64,000 nucleotides of DNA, from NCBI RefSeq assembly GCF_014764505.1, contig NZ_JACXWX010000012.1:1-64000 (forward strand), given 5' to 3'. Origin of the DNA: Phormidium tenue FACHB-886. GTDB lineage: Bacteria; Cyanobacteriota; Cyanobacteriia; Elainellales; Elainellaceae. The position numbers and the translations under genes are program-made. Of this stretch, positions 1-9,255 are shown piece after piece; the stretch's first letter is position 1, and each line of letters begins with the position of its first letter. Below the pieces are notes generated by a model, which was given only the letters and a program-made list of their open reading frames with translations, made no database searches and was not told where the DNA came from.

Positions 1-168
1 TTTTTGAATTAGAGTAATCTGATTCATGAGGGTTTTGTGGATGAATGTGGTAATTCTCATGAAACCCTCTCCTACTCACTCTTTGCAAGCTTTTGTCCCG
101 TACCTAGCTCTGCTCATTGCCTATCTTAAGGGCATCAAGCCTGCGTGAAATAATATCCAGGAAGCAAC

Positions 169-327
169 ATCAAGATTCTCGATTTAAGTGAACAAGAAAA
201 AACCAGCGACAAACGCAGGTGTAACTTGGTAGAGTACCTGAAAGGTGCTGTCGATCTACCTGAGTTGAGTAACGCTGCCGCTGATTTGAATTGTTATCTT
301 GCTTTACAGCAGGGTTCACTTGAATAA
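169..327 (+). pseudogene. small unrecognised reading frame or 3' gene remnant
   Basis: An open frame of about 52 codons runs from an in-frame stop at 151 to a TAA at 325-327 and is followed almost at once by a strong hairpin (336-377). The translation contains NLVEYLKGAVDLPELSN, which looks like ordinary coding sequence, but there is no ATG or GTG near the beginning. It may be the broken 3' end of a gene that lost its 5' part. I do not recognise the family. The closeness to a terminator is the main reason for listing it. Confidence 0.25.
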
Positions 328-335
328 CCTACAAG

Positions 336-377
336 TTATTGGTTGAAAGCCGAACCGGCTCAGCTTTCAACCAATAA
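336..377. terminator. hairpin terminator
   Basis: A perfect 15-bp stem (336-350 with 363-377, arms beginning TTATTGGTTGAAAGC) encloses a 12-nt loop and is followed by T-rich sequence. It lies just after the small frame ending at 327 and upstream of the 3' end of the symporter gene at 513, so it could stop transcription from either side. Confidence 0.7.
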
Positions 378-512
378 TTTGGTTTTATCATGGTGCAAAG
401 CGCTGTAATTTTAAGGTAAAACAGAACTGCAAAGATGCTGTAGAGACCTGAGATTTGTCTCTAGGTGCTCTTGAGAATCATGCAGTGATCGAAGAAGGCA
501 ATTTCTGCAGTG

Positions 513-2054
513 TTAACGAACGCTAGGTTGTTCTACTTGTTTTGCCGCAACCATTTGTCCGGTCTGGAGGCGGGCTAGGTAATCTTCCAGTGCTTCTGCT
601 ACCTTGCCCGATAAGAGGAAGCAACCCAGCAAGTTGGGAAACGCCATTGCCAGAATCATCATATCGCCAAAGTTGAGCACAGACTGAAGATTCACCACCG
701 CCCCAATAAACACAAAGATGACGTAGAGAATTTGATAGGCTCTCAGCGATCGCTCACCAAAGAGAAATGTCCAACTCCGCTCGCCATAATAGCCCCAGGA
801 AATGATTGTGGAAAAGGCAAACAGAAAGACTGCAAACCCCAAAATCACAGGAAACCAAGGAATTGAAGTAGAAAAAGCTTCAAAGGTCATCTGAATGCCA
901 TCAGGTTCTCCTCCCGTTTGGTTGGCATAAACTCCTGTCGTGACAATCACTAGAGCAGTCATATTGCTGACCACAACGGTATCAATAAACGGTTCAAGTA
1001 GCGCAACAATACCTTCACGTACGGGTTCATCCGTACGAGCAGCAGAGTGGGCGATCGGTGCTGAACCGACTCCAGCTTCGTTGTCAAAAGCAGCGCGTCT
1101 GACGCCCTGAACTAAGACTGCAACTAGCCCGCCTGCAATCGCAGCCTGAGGTGCAAATGCTTCACGTACAATAGTCGCAGCGGCAGCTGGAATTTCGGTA
1201 AAGTTGGTTAAGAGAATCCAAAGCGCCGCTACAAAATAAATGAGACACATAGCGGGCACCAGAAATCCTGCTACTGCTCCAATTCGCCGAATTCCCCCGA
1301 TAATGACTAAGCCTACCAGCACCATGAGAATCAATCCATAGAGCCAGTTAAAACCTTCAAAGGCAGGAATAGCGGCAGTCAATCCAGCAAAAGATTGGTT
1401 GACCTGAAACATGTTGCCGCCACCAAAGGCACCACCAATACAAAATATACAAAAGATACCGGCTAAAACTTTACCGAGAGAACGAAATCCTTTCTCCGCT
1501 AAGCCGCGAGAGAGATAATGCATTGGTCCGCCAGAAATAGTACCATTGGGACGAATGATGCGATACATCACCCCTAGCGTGCATTCAGCAAACTTGCTGG
1601 ACATGCCTAACAGTCCTACGATCGTCATCCAGAATACGGCTCCAGGTCCTCCGAGCTGAATGGCGATCGCTACTCCTGCAATGTTGCCCAGCCCAACGGT
1701 GGCAGAAAGTGCGGCAGAGAGCGCCTGAAAGTGAGTTACCTCTCCAGGCTCATTTGGATTATCATAGCTACCTCTAACAACATCCAGCGCATGGCGAAAT
1801 GCCCGAATATTGACGAACTTCATACGAAAAGTGAAGAAGATTGCGCCTACCAGTAGCCATAAAACAACCAGTGGTATCCCACCAATGCTGAGAAAAATTA
1901 CTTTCTCTAAAGCTGCTACAACTGCACTAAAAACAGCGTCAATACCAGCTAAAAAACTATTTGCATCTGTTGCACTTGAAGTTTGCGCTAGCGCAGGCGT
2001 AGCTAGAACAAGCAAAACCGAAGATATTACGGCAAGGTTTTTTGCAAGCCTCAT
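513..2054 (-). CDS. AGCS-family sodium:alanine (amino acid) symporter
   Basis: A 513-residue polytopic inner-membrane protein of the alanine-or-glycine:cation symporter family, which imports small neutral amino acids with sodium. Family-typical stretches are visible: ALSATVGLGNIAGVAIAI near residue 115, GPGAVFWMTIVGLLGMSSKF, GGPMHYLSRGL and NEAGVGSAPIAH in the second half. The first 24 residues form a hydrophobic leader ending ATPALAQ that reads like a cleavable signal peptide, which some cyanobacterial members carry. About ten further membrane segments follow. The ATG at 2054 has no clear Shine-Dalgarno. The gene stands alone, with non-coding DNA on both sides. Substrate preference cannot be told from sequence alone. 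Confidence 0.9.
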   Translation of the reverse strand: MRLAKNLAVISSVLLVLATPALAQTSSATDANSFLAGIDAVFSAVVAALEKVIFLSIGGIPLVVLWLLVGAIFFTFRMKFVNIRAFRHALDVVRGSYDNPNEPGEVTHFQALSAALSATVGLGNIAGVAIAIQLGGPGAVFWMTIVGLLGMSSKFAECTLGVMYRIIRPNGTISGGPMHYLSRGLAEKGFRSLGKVLAGIFCIFCIGGAFGGGNMFQVNQSFAGLTAAIPAFEGFNWLYGLILMVLVGLVIIGGIRRIGAVAGFLVPAMCLIYFVAALWILLTNFTEIPAAAATIVREAFAPQAAIAGGLVAVLVQGVRRAAFDNEAGVGSAPIAHSAARTDEPVREGIVALLEPFIDTVVVSNMTALVIVTTGVYANQTGGEPDGIQMTFEAFSTSIPWFPVILGFAVFLFAFSTIISWGYYGERSWTFLFGERSLRAYQILYVIFVFIGAVVNLQSVLNFGDMMILAMAFPNLLGCFLLSGKVAEALEDYLARLQTGQMVAAKQVEQPSVR

Positions 2055-2509
2055 AGAATTTATTACAAAAAATAGTTAGTTTTAAAAAAATACAATTTTT
2101 TCGGGATCTTTTCGTTAAAACAAACACTTTTCTCAGGAGGAATCGCAGAATCTTGGCTCAATTGGAACCCTCAAACTCTGCTTTAGAAAAGAGTTGTAGC
2201 TTTGCTCTACTTTAAGGAATATAAGAAAAATCTGTCTAATTATGTATACATCTTGATAGGGCATCTTAGTTATTAATGAGCGCCAATTTCTATTAATAAC
2301 ATCAGCTTTCACCCCTCTTTTTGATCACTTATGGAAATGCGAATTGAACCTTACCATGCTCATCATGCTGATACAGTCCAGCACGGTTAAACAGTTGTCT
2401 GAAGTATAAGCGAACTCTTAAATCCAATACCGTATCCTAGTGTTGTACCGGTTTTCTGCACGTTCGCACCAAAGGCATGGAAACGAGATCGCGATAGTTG
2501 GGGAGGCAC
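2055..2509. other. intergenic region without a recognisable gene
   Basis: About 450 bases, AT-rich near 2080-2110 and 2220-2300, separate the divergent symporter and kinase genes and presumably hold both promoters. An AGGAGG at about 2136 is followed only by a 21-codon frame, which I do not regard as a gene. Confidence 0.5.
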
Positions 2510-3415
2510 ATGGAAATAGCGGAAAAAGTGAAGATCGGAACGCCGGCACCCGATATCAGCATAGATGCAGCTCTCGTCTCTAAATTGCTGGCAGAACAGC
2601 ACCCGGATTTAGCACATCTGCCGATTCATTACATCGATGCGGGTTTTGACAATGCGATGTTTCGGCTAGGCGATCGGTTGTCTATCAGGCTGCCACGTCG
2701 AACAATAGCCGCCAGACTCATCGAATATGAGCAAACTTGGCTGCCACAGCTCGCAAATCGACTTCTCATTCCTGTTCCAGTTCCCTACAGGTTCGGTAAA
2801 CCCGCCCAAGGTTATCCTTGGCGATGGAGCGTGTTACCGTGGCTAGATGGCATAGCCGCTGACCAAGCAGAACCTGATGCAAATCAGGCGAAACGCTTTG
2901 CTTCGTTTCTGCGATCGTTGCACCTGCCTGCACCCTGTGATGCCCCAGCCAACCCGTTACGCGGTATACCTTTAACTCAGCGGGTGGCTTCCTTGGCAGA
3001 ACGAATGCAGCGACTTGAGACGAAAACTAATCTGATAACTCAACAGATTAAGAACACTTGGAATATGGCATTGAACGCACCTGTTGATGTTCAAGCAAAA
3101 TGGCTGCATGGTGATCTACATGCCCGCAATGTCCTTGTTAAGGATGGTGTGATTGCAGGCATTATTGATTGGGGTGACATCACCTCAGGTGATATTGCCA
3201 CAGACCTTGCTGCGATATGGATGCTCTTTGCCGATCGAACTGCGCGTGAATGCGCGATTTCAGAATACGCGGATGTTTCTGACGCAACACTGCAGCGGGC
3301 TAGGGGATGGGCAATACTTTTTGGTGTCCTGCTATTAGACACAGGACTGATCGATAACCCAAGGCATGCAGCAATGGGAGAAAGAACATTACACCGTGTT
3401 TCTGAAGACGAATAG
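2510..3415 (+). CDS. aminoglycoside phosphotransferase (APH)-family kinase
   Basis: A roughly 301-residue cytoplasmic kinase-like protein of the APH/choline-kinase fold. The catalytic loop reads LHGDLHARNVLV (about residues 198-210) and the magnesium-binding motif IIDWGDITSGD lies about 20 residues later, as in the family. The N-terminal lobe contains FDNAMFRLGDRLSIRLPRR, the nucleotide-lobe lysine/arginine strand. I chose ATG 2510 because GGGGAGG (2499-2505) sits correctly in front of it. A TTG at 2498 in the same frame would put the ribosome site inside the gene. Members phosphorylate antibiotics or small metabolites. Nothing here shows the substrate, so resistance should not be assumed. 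A terminator follows directly. Confidence 0.82.
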   Translation: MEIAEKVKIGTPAPDISIDAALVSKLLAEQHPDLAHLPIHYIDAGFDNAMFRLGDRLSIRLPRRTIAARLIEYEQTWLPQLANRLLIPVPVPYRFGKPAQGYPWRWSVLPWLDGIAADQAEPDANQAKRFASFLRSLHLPAPCDAPANPLRGIPLTQRVASLAERMQRLETKTNLITQQIKNTWNMALNAPVDVQAKWLHGDLHARNVLVKDGVIAGIIDWGDITSGDIATDLAAIWMLFADRTARECAISEYADVSDATLQRARGWAILFGVLLLDTGLIDNPRHAAMGERTLHRVSEDE

Positions 3416-3455
3416 AACAGAGGCACTTGAAAATATTTTCCAAGTGCCTCTGTTT
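3416..3455. terminator. hairpin terminator after the APH-family gene
   Basis: Arms AACAGAGGCACTTG (from 3416) and CAAGTGCCTCTGTTT (to 3455) pair almost perfectly around an A/T-rich loop. The hairpin starts immediately after the kinase stop codon and lies between convergent genes. Confidence 0.8.
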
Positions 3456-3520
3456 CTCACATACTGCAGAATTATTTTATCTCTAGGCAGCGTACCTCTA
3501 GTACCTCTAATATGTTAGAG

Positions 3521-4000
3521 CTATACCTGCGATCGTTGACGTGGTGCAGTCGTCAGGCTTTCTGGCATCGGCATTCTTTCGTAGTTGCCTGACGGATCGA
3601 TCGTATTGAGGCTAGAGAGATTAAAGTCATCTGCTTCCCCAAGCTCCGGCTCTGAACCCTGTAGATGTTTCTCTAACAGCGCCAAGTTGCGAATGTTGGA
3701 CTTGAAGAAGGCATCAAACGCATCTCCAACGAGAGGAACCGATCCAACAACCGCTTCCAACCCCACGTTGAACACCATCCAGCCTAGAACATCTTTCGGC
3801 AAGCCAAAGCGAGCAGCTAAAAAGATTAAATATGCTGAAAAGCCAGTATCAATCAAATCTCCGGCAAAAGGAAGTAATCCCAAAATGGGGTCAAGCCCAA
3901 TCCGAAATGGCGTTCCGGGAATTCGAAAAGCACTATCTAGCAGCCGACTCCATTTGCGAATGCGATTTAGAGTTGCAAGGCGTTCTGCAGTGTTGTTCAT
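3521..4000 (-). CDS. DUF4112 domain-containing protein
   Basis: A 159-residue protein matching the DUF4112 pattern. After a short basic start it reads RLLDSAFRIPGTPFRIGLDPILGLLPFAGDLIDTGFSAYL, then a second amphipathic/hydrophobic stretch ending with PLVGDAFDAFFKSNIRNLALLEKHL. The glycine- and proline-rich hydrophobic segments suggest a membrane-associated protein. Function of the family is not established. The ATG at 4000 is the only good start. The C-terminal tail of about 35 residues is polar and probably disordered. Confidence 0.8.
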   Translation of the reverse strand: MNNTAERLATLNRIRKWSRLLDSAFRIPGTPFRIGLDPILGLLPFAGDLIDTGFSAYLIFLAARFGLPKDVLGWMVFNVGLEAVVGSVPLVGDAFDAFFKSNIRNLALLEKHLQGSEPELGEADDFNLSSLNTIDPSGNYERMPMPESLTTAPRQRSQV

Positions 4001-4258
4001 AAAATCATTCTTGCCCTTATGCTTCTATCTTTTCTCAACAGTAAGAAAACGTCATGCGTCTTAAGAGTTGTCTACTATAGTGCTATCTCTGTCTACAGAT
4101 GCTTGTTCAATAGAAGCGAACTACTGTATGCCGTGCTGTAGCGTTTCACTCTTGAACGAATTAGATTATCTTTGGAATACTGATGAGGTAAGATTTCTAG
4201 AAAACGATCTGGACTTTAAGCCATCAAGAACGCTGTAAAACATTGGGGACAATAATGT

Positions 4259-5185
4259 ATGGAGATCGTCTTGAAGAATGACACGATCACACTCACGGTG
4301 CGACCTGATTTGGGTGGTCGAATTGACCAATTGCGAGATTTGCAAACAGACCGTGAGTGGCTGTGGCATTCCCCCGACTATGACCCATCGCAGACTCGAT
4401 CGCTAGCTGTCGGTGATTCTTTTGATCAAAACTGGACAGGCGGCTGGGACGAGGTTTTCCCGAATGATGCAGCAGGTTCATTCCGGGGTCATTCGCTTGT
4501 CGATCATGGCGAGCTATGGTCGCAGACTTGGGACGTGGTAGAGTCTTCTGCCCTGAGTGTGCATCTGACCTATGCTTGTCAAACGGTGCCGGTGCGAGTT
4601 GAAAAAACGATCCGGCTGCATGAAACGCAACCAGAAGCCGAGATCGAGTATTTATTCCAGAACACATCTGATGAAACGCTACCGTTCTTGTTTAAGCAAC
4701 ATGCGGCGATCGCCATTGAGCAAGGCGACGAAATTCTGCTGCCAGATTGTTTAATTGAACCAGTTGATTTAGGGTTTAGCAAGATCATTGGTCGTCAAGA
4801 AAAGACCCATTTCCCAACTGCCTTTGGAGCAGATGGCAAAGTAATTCAGGTACAATATGCACCTCCCCGCTCCTCGCAGCTCCAAGAGTTTTACTACAGC
4901 TCAGAATTGGCGATTGGACAATGCGGCATCCACAACGGCAGATCGCAGTCCGCTTTGTTGATGCGGTTTGATACGGCAGACTTTCCGTTTGTCTGGATGT
5001 TTCAAAGCTATGGCGGCTGGGGCGATCGTTATGTCGTAGTAGTGGAGCCTTGCACAACCATGCCCTACGACTTAGAAATTGCCTGCCAGAACGGCACCGC
5101 CGCACAGCTCCAACCTCAGCAAACGCAACGACGACGGCTAACCGTCCGTTTGCAGCATTTCCCTAGCACTCCTGCTGAAGCTTAG
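4259..5185 (+). CDS. aldose 1-epimerase (galactose mutarotase)-like protein
   Basis: A 308-residue protein with the beta-sandwich signature of mutarotase-like sugar-binding proteins: an N-terminal strand set ending VRPDLGGRIDQLRDL (the family's GG.I..L), then a WTGGWDEVFPND segment and DHGELWSQTWDV where epimerases place their DHG/substrate loop. The later part (FLFKQHAAIAIEQGDEILLP) is compatible with the catalytic half, but I cannot assign the His/Glu catalytic pair with certainty. Start ATG 4259 follows GGGGAC at 4245-4250. It is a single gene with a terminator behind it, and its substrate is unknown. Confidence 0.72.
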   Translation: MEIVLKNDTITLTVRPDLGGRIDQLRDLQTDREWLWHSPDYDPSQTRSLAVGDSFDQNWTGGWDEVFPNDAAGSFRGHSLVDHGELWSQTWDVVESSALSVHLTYACQTVPVRVEKTIRLHETQPEAEIEYLFQNTSDETLPFLFKQHAAIAIEQGDEILLPDCLIEPVDLGFSKIIGRQEKTHFPTAFGADGKVIQVQYAPPRSSQLQEFYYSSELAIGQCGIHNGRSQSALLMRFDTADFPFVWMFQSYGGWGDRYVVVVEPCTTMPYDLEIACQNGTAAQLQPQQTQRRRLTVRLQHFPSTPAEA

Positions 5186-5236
5186 CGTTACGGGCTGCTT
5201 TGTACGCGATGCTAAGTACCTAGATTAAAATCTCTT

Positions 5237-5273
5237 TTGTATGAAAGCCCTGCTGTGTGAGGCTTTCATACAA
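5237..5273. terminator. bidirectional hairpin terminator
   Basis: A 13-bp perfect stem (TTGTATGAAAGCC at 5237-5249 with its complement at 5261-5273) lies between the convergent epimerase-like and DUF928 genes. It resembles, in position and flanking sequence, the hairpins at 15015-15055 and 59805-59849. Confidence 0.8.
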
Positions 5274-5300
5274 GCAATTATCAGTGTACCTATCCCTCTT

Positions 5301-6098
5301 CTACTCCGCCTGACAGCATTCTAAAAAAGGGGCTGTCGTAATGTCTTCTGTGCTAAAGTCGATGCCGCGATCGCGCAAGTCGATCGATAGCGCCGACAGA
5401 AGCACCGTCCAATCTGCAGCGATCGCTGGATTTTCGGCTTCGGTTTGGTAGGCAGTTCCCAGTGTTGTCAGGGCATCGTACCAAATGCCGTTCTCCGCAT
5501 AGATTGCCACCCGATCACGGGCAGAAGGCGCTGATTTTAAGGTTTTGGCAAGCGTCGAGCCAAGAGCCACCCGACGAATCGATCCTTCTACAAAGCGATT
5601 GGCGGAAGACTGGGCCGGGTTTGTGCAAGACAGGGATAGTGACCATTGATAGGAGCGATCAACGTCTAAATCTGGAAATTGTGCAGGTAAAGGGATAGAA
5701 ACGATGCCTGCCTCCTGACTGGTTGCCGTCAGCTCAACAGCGATTGGATTCTCGTCTGCCGGAGCGATCGCAAACTCTAAAACATAGCTGCCAGCCGGGA
5801 GATATGCCCAAAAAGTAGGGCGGGCTGCCACAGTCAGGGCTGCTCCAGTGCTGGGAATCAAAGCGGCTAGTACGCCGGGTTCAGCCGCAGCACCACAAGG
5901 AGCACGTGTACCCGTATCAGTCTGACGGCTAGGGCTACCGCGATCAGAGCCGGGCGGGGATGGGGGAACATATTCGAGCGTGGTGGACGCGGGCGTGCGG
6001 GGAGCAGCAAGGGCGATCGCTGGGCTAAAGAGAAGCGCGATCAGGGGGGTTAGCAGCGTGGCTAGCAGCACGGATTGGGGGCGAAAGGAGCGGCTCAT
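5301..6098 (-). CDS. DUF928 domain-containing exported protein
   Basis: About 265 residues. The N-terminus (MSRSFRPQSVLLATLLTPL and onward to ALAAP) is a classical signal peptide, so the product is exported or periplasmic. The mature part shows DUF928 features: FWAYLPAGSYVLEFAIAPAD, a central strand-rich domain, YQWSLSLSC, and a C-terminal helical part (GIWYDALTTL). Members are common in cyanobacteria next to CHAT-CHASE2 genes, and their role is unknown. I take ATG 6098, 17 bases after the upstream stop. The longer frame begins at a TTG (6134) inside the preceding gene and would bury the signal peptide. It is the last gene of the sigma/CHAT cluster, followed by the terminator at 5237. Confidence 0.82.
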   Translation of the reverse strand: MSRSFRPQSVLLATLLTPLIALLFSPAIALAAPRTPASTTLEYVPPSPPGSDRGSPSRQTDTGTRAPCGAAAEPGVLAALIPSTGAALTVAARPTFWAYLPAGSYVLEFAIAPADENPIAVELTATSQEAGIVSIPLPAQFPDLDVDRSYQWSLSLSCTNPAQSSANRFVEGSIRRVALGSTLAKTLKSAPSARDRVAIYAENGIWYDALTTLGTAYQTEAENPAIAADWTVLLSALSIDLRDRGIDFSTEDITTAPFLECCQAE

Positions 6099-6114
6099 AG
6101 ATGCGATGGGGCTA

Positions 6115-8487
6115 TCAAGTATCGGTAGTCTCAAAGACGATATAGACGATGATAGTTCCCCCTAGTGCCAGAACAGCGGGAACCAGCGGCAGCCAATAGC
6201 CCTGTAGTAACAGCAGGTAGCAGCCACCGACCAGCAGCCCGATTGCCCCAACGGTTGCTATTAGCCTGCTGCGTCTCGACCGCCACCGCCAAACAATAAT
6301 GCTGCCCCCAATCGCCCAACCGCTAATCCAAAAAATCTCGGCTGCGGCTGAGCTAGTCTGCAGCAAGGGGCGTCCATCCAGCACAGCGCTGAGAATTTGG
6401 CTAGCCATGTGCGCCTGAATCACCAAACCTGGGATTTTCTCTGAACTGATGGGCGTCAGGTGGAAGTCTTTGAAGCTGGTATCGGTATTGCCGATCATCA
6501 CAATTCGATCTTTGACCCAAGCTGGATCGATCTGCCCGTTCAAAACTTGGCTTAGCGTTACGGCTCTGGCGATGCCTGCTTTGGTGGCGCGGTAGTTGAG
6601 TAAAATTTGATGTCCGCGATCGTCAATCTGCTGATAGCCGCCCATCCCTTGTTCTAGTGGGCTAAACAGCCTGTTGCCGATCTTAATTTGCGGCTTTTCC
6701 TGATTCGTCCATTCTAGACTTACTCCTTCGTCTCGCAGGTAGCGGAGGGCAATGAGCAGCCCCAGCGAAAGATCGCTCGGACAAACCGACTGAGCGGCAG
6801 GTGTCTGCATCAAGAGCTGTCGGCGCAGCCGATCGTCTGGATCAGTGACGGTGCTGCTGAATCCAACTCGGTTGCGGATTTGGTCGTTTGGGATTTCTGG
6901 CGGTGGGGCGATGCCGAGGTTGCTCTGGGTTTTGCCGAAGCTGCACACTCCAATCAGGCGATCGTCTGTTTGCAGAAATTGGGTCAGCGCAGGGTGGTTT
7001 GGGCTGGCAGCAAAGTCCCGATACAAATCCAGCGCAATCACGCGGGGCTGATAGGATTGGAGCCGCTGAAGCAGTTTTTCTAGGTCTGCATCGGTGAGAG
7101 ATGCACCCCGCCGAGCGTTGGAAGACTGGGCGGCAACATCAGCTTCGGTGATGGTGACCAGCAGGAAGCGATCGTCTTGCCCCTGTTCTGGGCGCATCTG
7201 CATCAGCTGGTCATAGGCTTGTAGCTCCCAAGGCTGCAGTAGCCCAACCAGCCGCGCCAGCACTACCACCAGTGCAGCCAAACCGCTAAAGCCGATCGCC
7301 ACCCTGCCTGCATTGCCTGTAAACAGAGGCTGACGTACCACAGCAGTTTGACGACGAGACTGGGGTTTTTGGCAGGCTTGCCAGGTAAGCGGCTGCGCGG
7401 CTGGGCTTTGATAGATCACGGGCAACCAGCTGGCGCAGGGAAACTGATCTTCCAAACCTTGCAGCCGCTCTCTTGCCTCTCGTACTGCCAGATAAAAAGA
7501 CTTGCCGCTGGCAAACGCTGGCAAAAAATAGCGCAAAAAGTGCTGTGCCACCAGATCGGGCACAGGTTCGCGCATTACCACCAGATGGGGAATCCGCAAA
7601 TCTGCCAGCGATCGCGCCAAGCTTAGCCCATCGCAAGAGTTGAAAATGGCAAGCTGTAGCCCAGAGGCGATCGCCCGCTTCAGCCCATAGCGCAGGTTAT
7701 CGATGCTGAGGGAGTCGTGCGGATTGATGTAGATTTGCCCTGCGTCATCGTTGGAGTCGCTGTGTCCGGCGAAGAAGAGAATGTCCCAAGCCTGCTCCCA
7801 CAGGTGGTCGTTGATCTGCTGTCGCTGGGGTTCTACCAGGAAGGTGACTTCTGCATCAGGCAAACTCGCTAAAAGCTGACGATCGGCAGCGATATCGATG
7901 TTGGCACTGTTGCCCAGAATGCCGAGAATCCGGACTTTTGGCGTGGGCGGAGGAGGTTGAACGGCGATTTGCTCAAAGTCTGGGGTGCTAAAGGCGATTT
8001 CTGCCTGCGGATAGCGCTCAATAAAATCCCAGCGATGCCAGGGAAGCTGGCTGAGCCGACGATCGGGCGATCGAATTAACACCTGAATGGCTTCCTGCTT
8101 GCTCAGCTCTTCCCGCAGCCGCACATTCACTTCCTGAAATGGCTCTGCTTTCAGCCAGGTTTGCAGATGGCTTTCTAGCTCTTGTGCCGATCGCCGACAG
8201 GCATCGATGGGGCTAATGGAGCCGCCATAAGTGACACGGTGGGGTTTGATGGCGCGGCTGGGAAAGATCAGCTTGCGGTAGGTTTGCTGCCACTGATCGA
8301 GGTGGGCAATCAGGTCAGGGGCAGGTGGCAAATTGCCAATCAGTTCGGTGGAGTAAGGATAGGCTGAGGGTTGAGTAAGATCGGCTGGGGAAATTTCCAA
8401 CGTCACCCGGAAGCCGTGCTGCTCAAAGTCGCCGTCAAGTTTTAGGGTTACGCGCTTGCTCATTGCCGGAGTGGGGGCAGCATTCAA
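6115..8487 (-). CDS. CHAT-CHASE2 membrane sensor (caspase-like protease domain plus extracytoplasmic sensor)
   Basis: A 790-residue protein. Residues 1-130 form a conserved N-terminal region. A CHAT peptidase domain follows (about 170-370) with its catalytic pair visible: His242 in FFAGHS and Cys285 in FNSCDG. A membrane segment (about 395-415, IGFSGLAALVVVLARLVGLL) leads into a CHASE2 domain beginning LQPWELQAYDQLMQMRPEQ, expected outside the cytoplasmic membrane, and two or three closing membrane helices end the protein. CHASE2 domains sense unknown signals and CHAT domains are caspase-family cysteine proteases, so this looks like a signal-gated protease. It lies 28 bases after the 226-residue gene and just before the DUF928 gene. 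ATG 8463 is an alternative start. Confidence 0.88.
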   Translation of the reverse strand: MNAAPTPAMSKRVTLKLDGDFEQHGFRVTLEISPADLTQPSAYPYSTELIGNLPPAPDLIAHLDQWQQTYRKLIFPSRAIKPHRVTYGGSISPIDACRRSAQELESHLQTWLKAEPFQEVNVRLREELSKQEAIQVLIRSPDRRLSQLPWHRWDFIERYPQAEIAFSTPDFEQIAVQPPPPTPKVRILGILGNSANIDIAADRQLLASLPDAEVTFLVEPQRQQINDHLWEQAWDILFFAGHSDSNDDAGQIYINPHDSLSIDNLRYGLKRAIASGLQLAIFNSCDGLSLARSLADLRIPHLVVMREPVPDLVAQHFLRYFLPAFASGKSFYLAVREARERLQGLEDQFPCASWLPVIYQSPAAQPLTWQACQKPQSRRQTAVVRQPLFTGNAGRVAIGFSGLAALVVVLARLVGLLQPWELQAYDQLMQMRPEQGQDDRFLLVTITEADVAAQSSNARRGASLTDADLEKLLQRLQSYQPRVIALDLYRDFAASPNHPALTQFLQTDDRLIGVCSFGKTQSNLGIAPPPEIPNDQIRNRVGFSSTVTDPDDRLRRQLLMQTPAAQSVCPSDLSLGLLIALRYLRDEGVSLEWTNQEKPQIKIGNRLFSPLEQGMGGYQQIDDRGHQILLNYRATKAGIARAVTLSQVLNGQIDPAWVKDRIVMIGNTDTSFKDFHLTPISSEKIPGLVIQAHMASQILSAVLDGRPLLQTSSAAAEIFWISGWAIGGSIIVWRWRSRRSRLIATVGAIGLLVGGCYLLLLQGYWLPLVPAVLALGGTIIVYIVFETTDT

Positions 8488-8514
8488 AAGATGACGAAAA
8501 GTATCTCTGTGAAC

Positions 8515-9195
8515 CTAATTGGCGATCGGCACATTCTTAAACGCCTGCGTCTGTTCCAGCAGGAGATCTACAGTGGTCACATTTTCAGGAATTCTCATCC
8601 ACACGTATCCATCTACCGAAGAATTGGGTTGAATCGAATCGATCAAAATCGGAGAGGTCCCACGTTTGAGGGGATCAACTGCTTGATAGGTTTCACTTGT
8701 TTCAGGATTGCGAGCTACTGTCTCCCCGGCAGATAGTATATCGTTCAGTACTTTCGCATCCTCGTTTGTAACCCGCCGCAAACGAAACTGAACGTTAACC
8801 ACATCACGCTTGCCCGTTTCAGGGTCTTGGATACGTTTAACTGAAAGTAGCTCGACCTCACCAATACTGCCAAAAGCAGGCTGAACAAACTGCTTGGGCT
8901 GAATCCCTGCCGTGGCAGGAGTGGCTGTGGCAGGAGCGGCTGTGGCAGGAGCGGCTGTGGCAGGAGATACAGCGATTGGAGATGAAGCGGTATCTAGCGG
9001 TGGTTTGGTTGATTCATTGGCAGCGCCAACCGAGTTAGGAGCCTGAACCGAGCCGTTGACAACTGCTGGGGCAGGAGCGATCGTCATCTGCCGCGTAGAA
9101 AACGTTTGATAGAGGGCAAAACCGCTGACCAACAGCGCTATCGTTGACATGGTGAAGGAAAGAGTGGTTAACAGGTTAGAGCTTGAGTCTTTCAT
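8515..9195 (-). CDS. single-pass membrane-anchored protein of unknown function
   Basis: A 226-residue product with one N-terminal membrane helix (about residues 13-29, LSFTMSTIALLVSGFALYQTF), a Pro/Ala/Thr-rich linker containing repeated PATAA units (about 80-100), and a compact C-terminal domain (VELLSVKRIQDPETGKRDVVNVQFRLRR onward) that ends in a short beta-rich part. I do not recognise the family. The topology suggests a domain displayed on the outside of the cytoplasmic membrane by a flexible stalk. It sits inside the sigma/DUF1822/CHAT-CHASE2 cluster, 60 bases after DUF1822, in the same direction, so it is probably co-transcribed and may be a partner of the CHASE2 sensor. Confidence 0.65.
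   Translation of the reverse strand: MKDSSSNLLTTLSFTMSTIALLVSGFALYQTFSTRQMTIAPAPAVVNGSVQAPNSVGAANESTKPPLDTASSPIAVSPATAAPATAAPATATPATAGIQPKQFVQPAFGSIGEVELLSVKRIQDPETGKRDVVNVQFRLRRVTNEDAKVLNDILSAGETVARNPETSETYQAVDPLKRGTSPILIDSIQPNSSVDGYVWMRIPENVTTVDLLLEQTQAFKNVPIAN
8912..8966. repeat. 15-bp tandem repeat inside the 226-residue gene
   Basis: Three full copies and a partial fourth of GTGGCAGGAG(C/T)GGCT run from 8912 to about 8966. They encode the Pro-Ala-Thr-Ala linker and could vary in copy number by slippage without breaking the frame. Confidence 0.8.
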
Positions 9196-9255
9196 GTTTT
9201 AGTTCTCTTGTTGTACTTCTATCTGGTATTTCTGATGTGTCTCTAATGTTCAACT

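Noticed and set aside
2510-3415. Antibiotic resistance gene
   Set aside because: Only the general APH kinase motifs are visible. Such kinases in environmental bacteria mostly have other substrates, and no mobile element is next to it.
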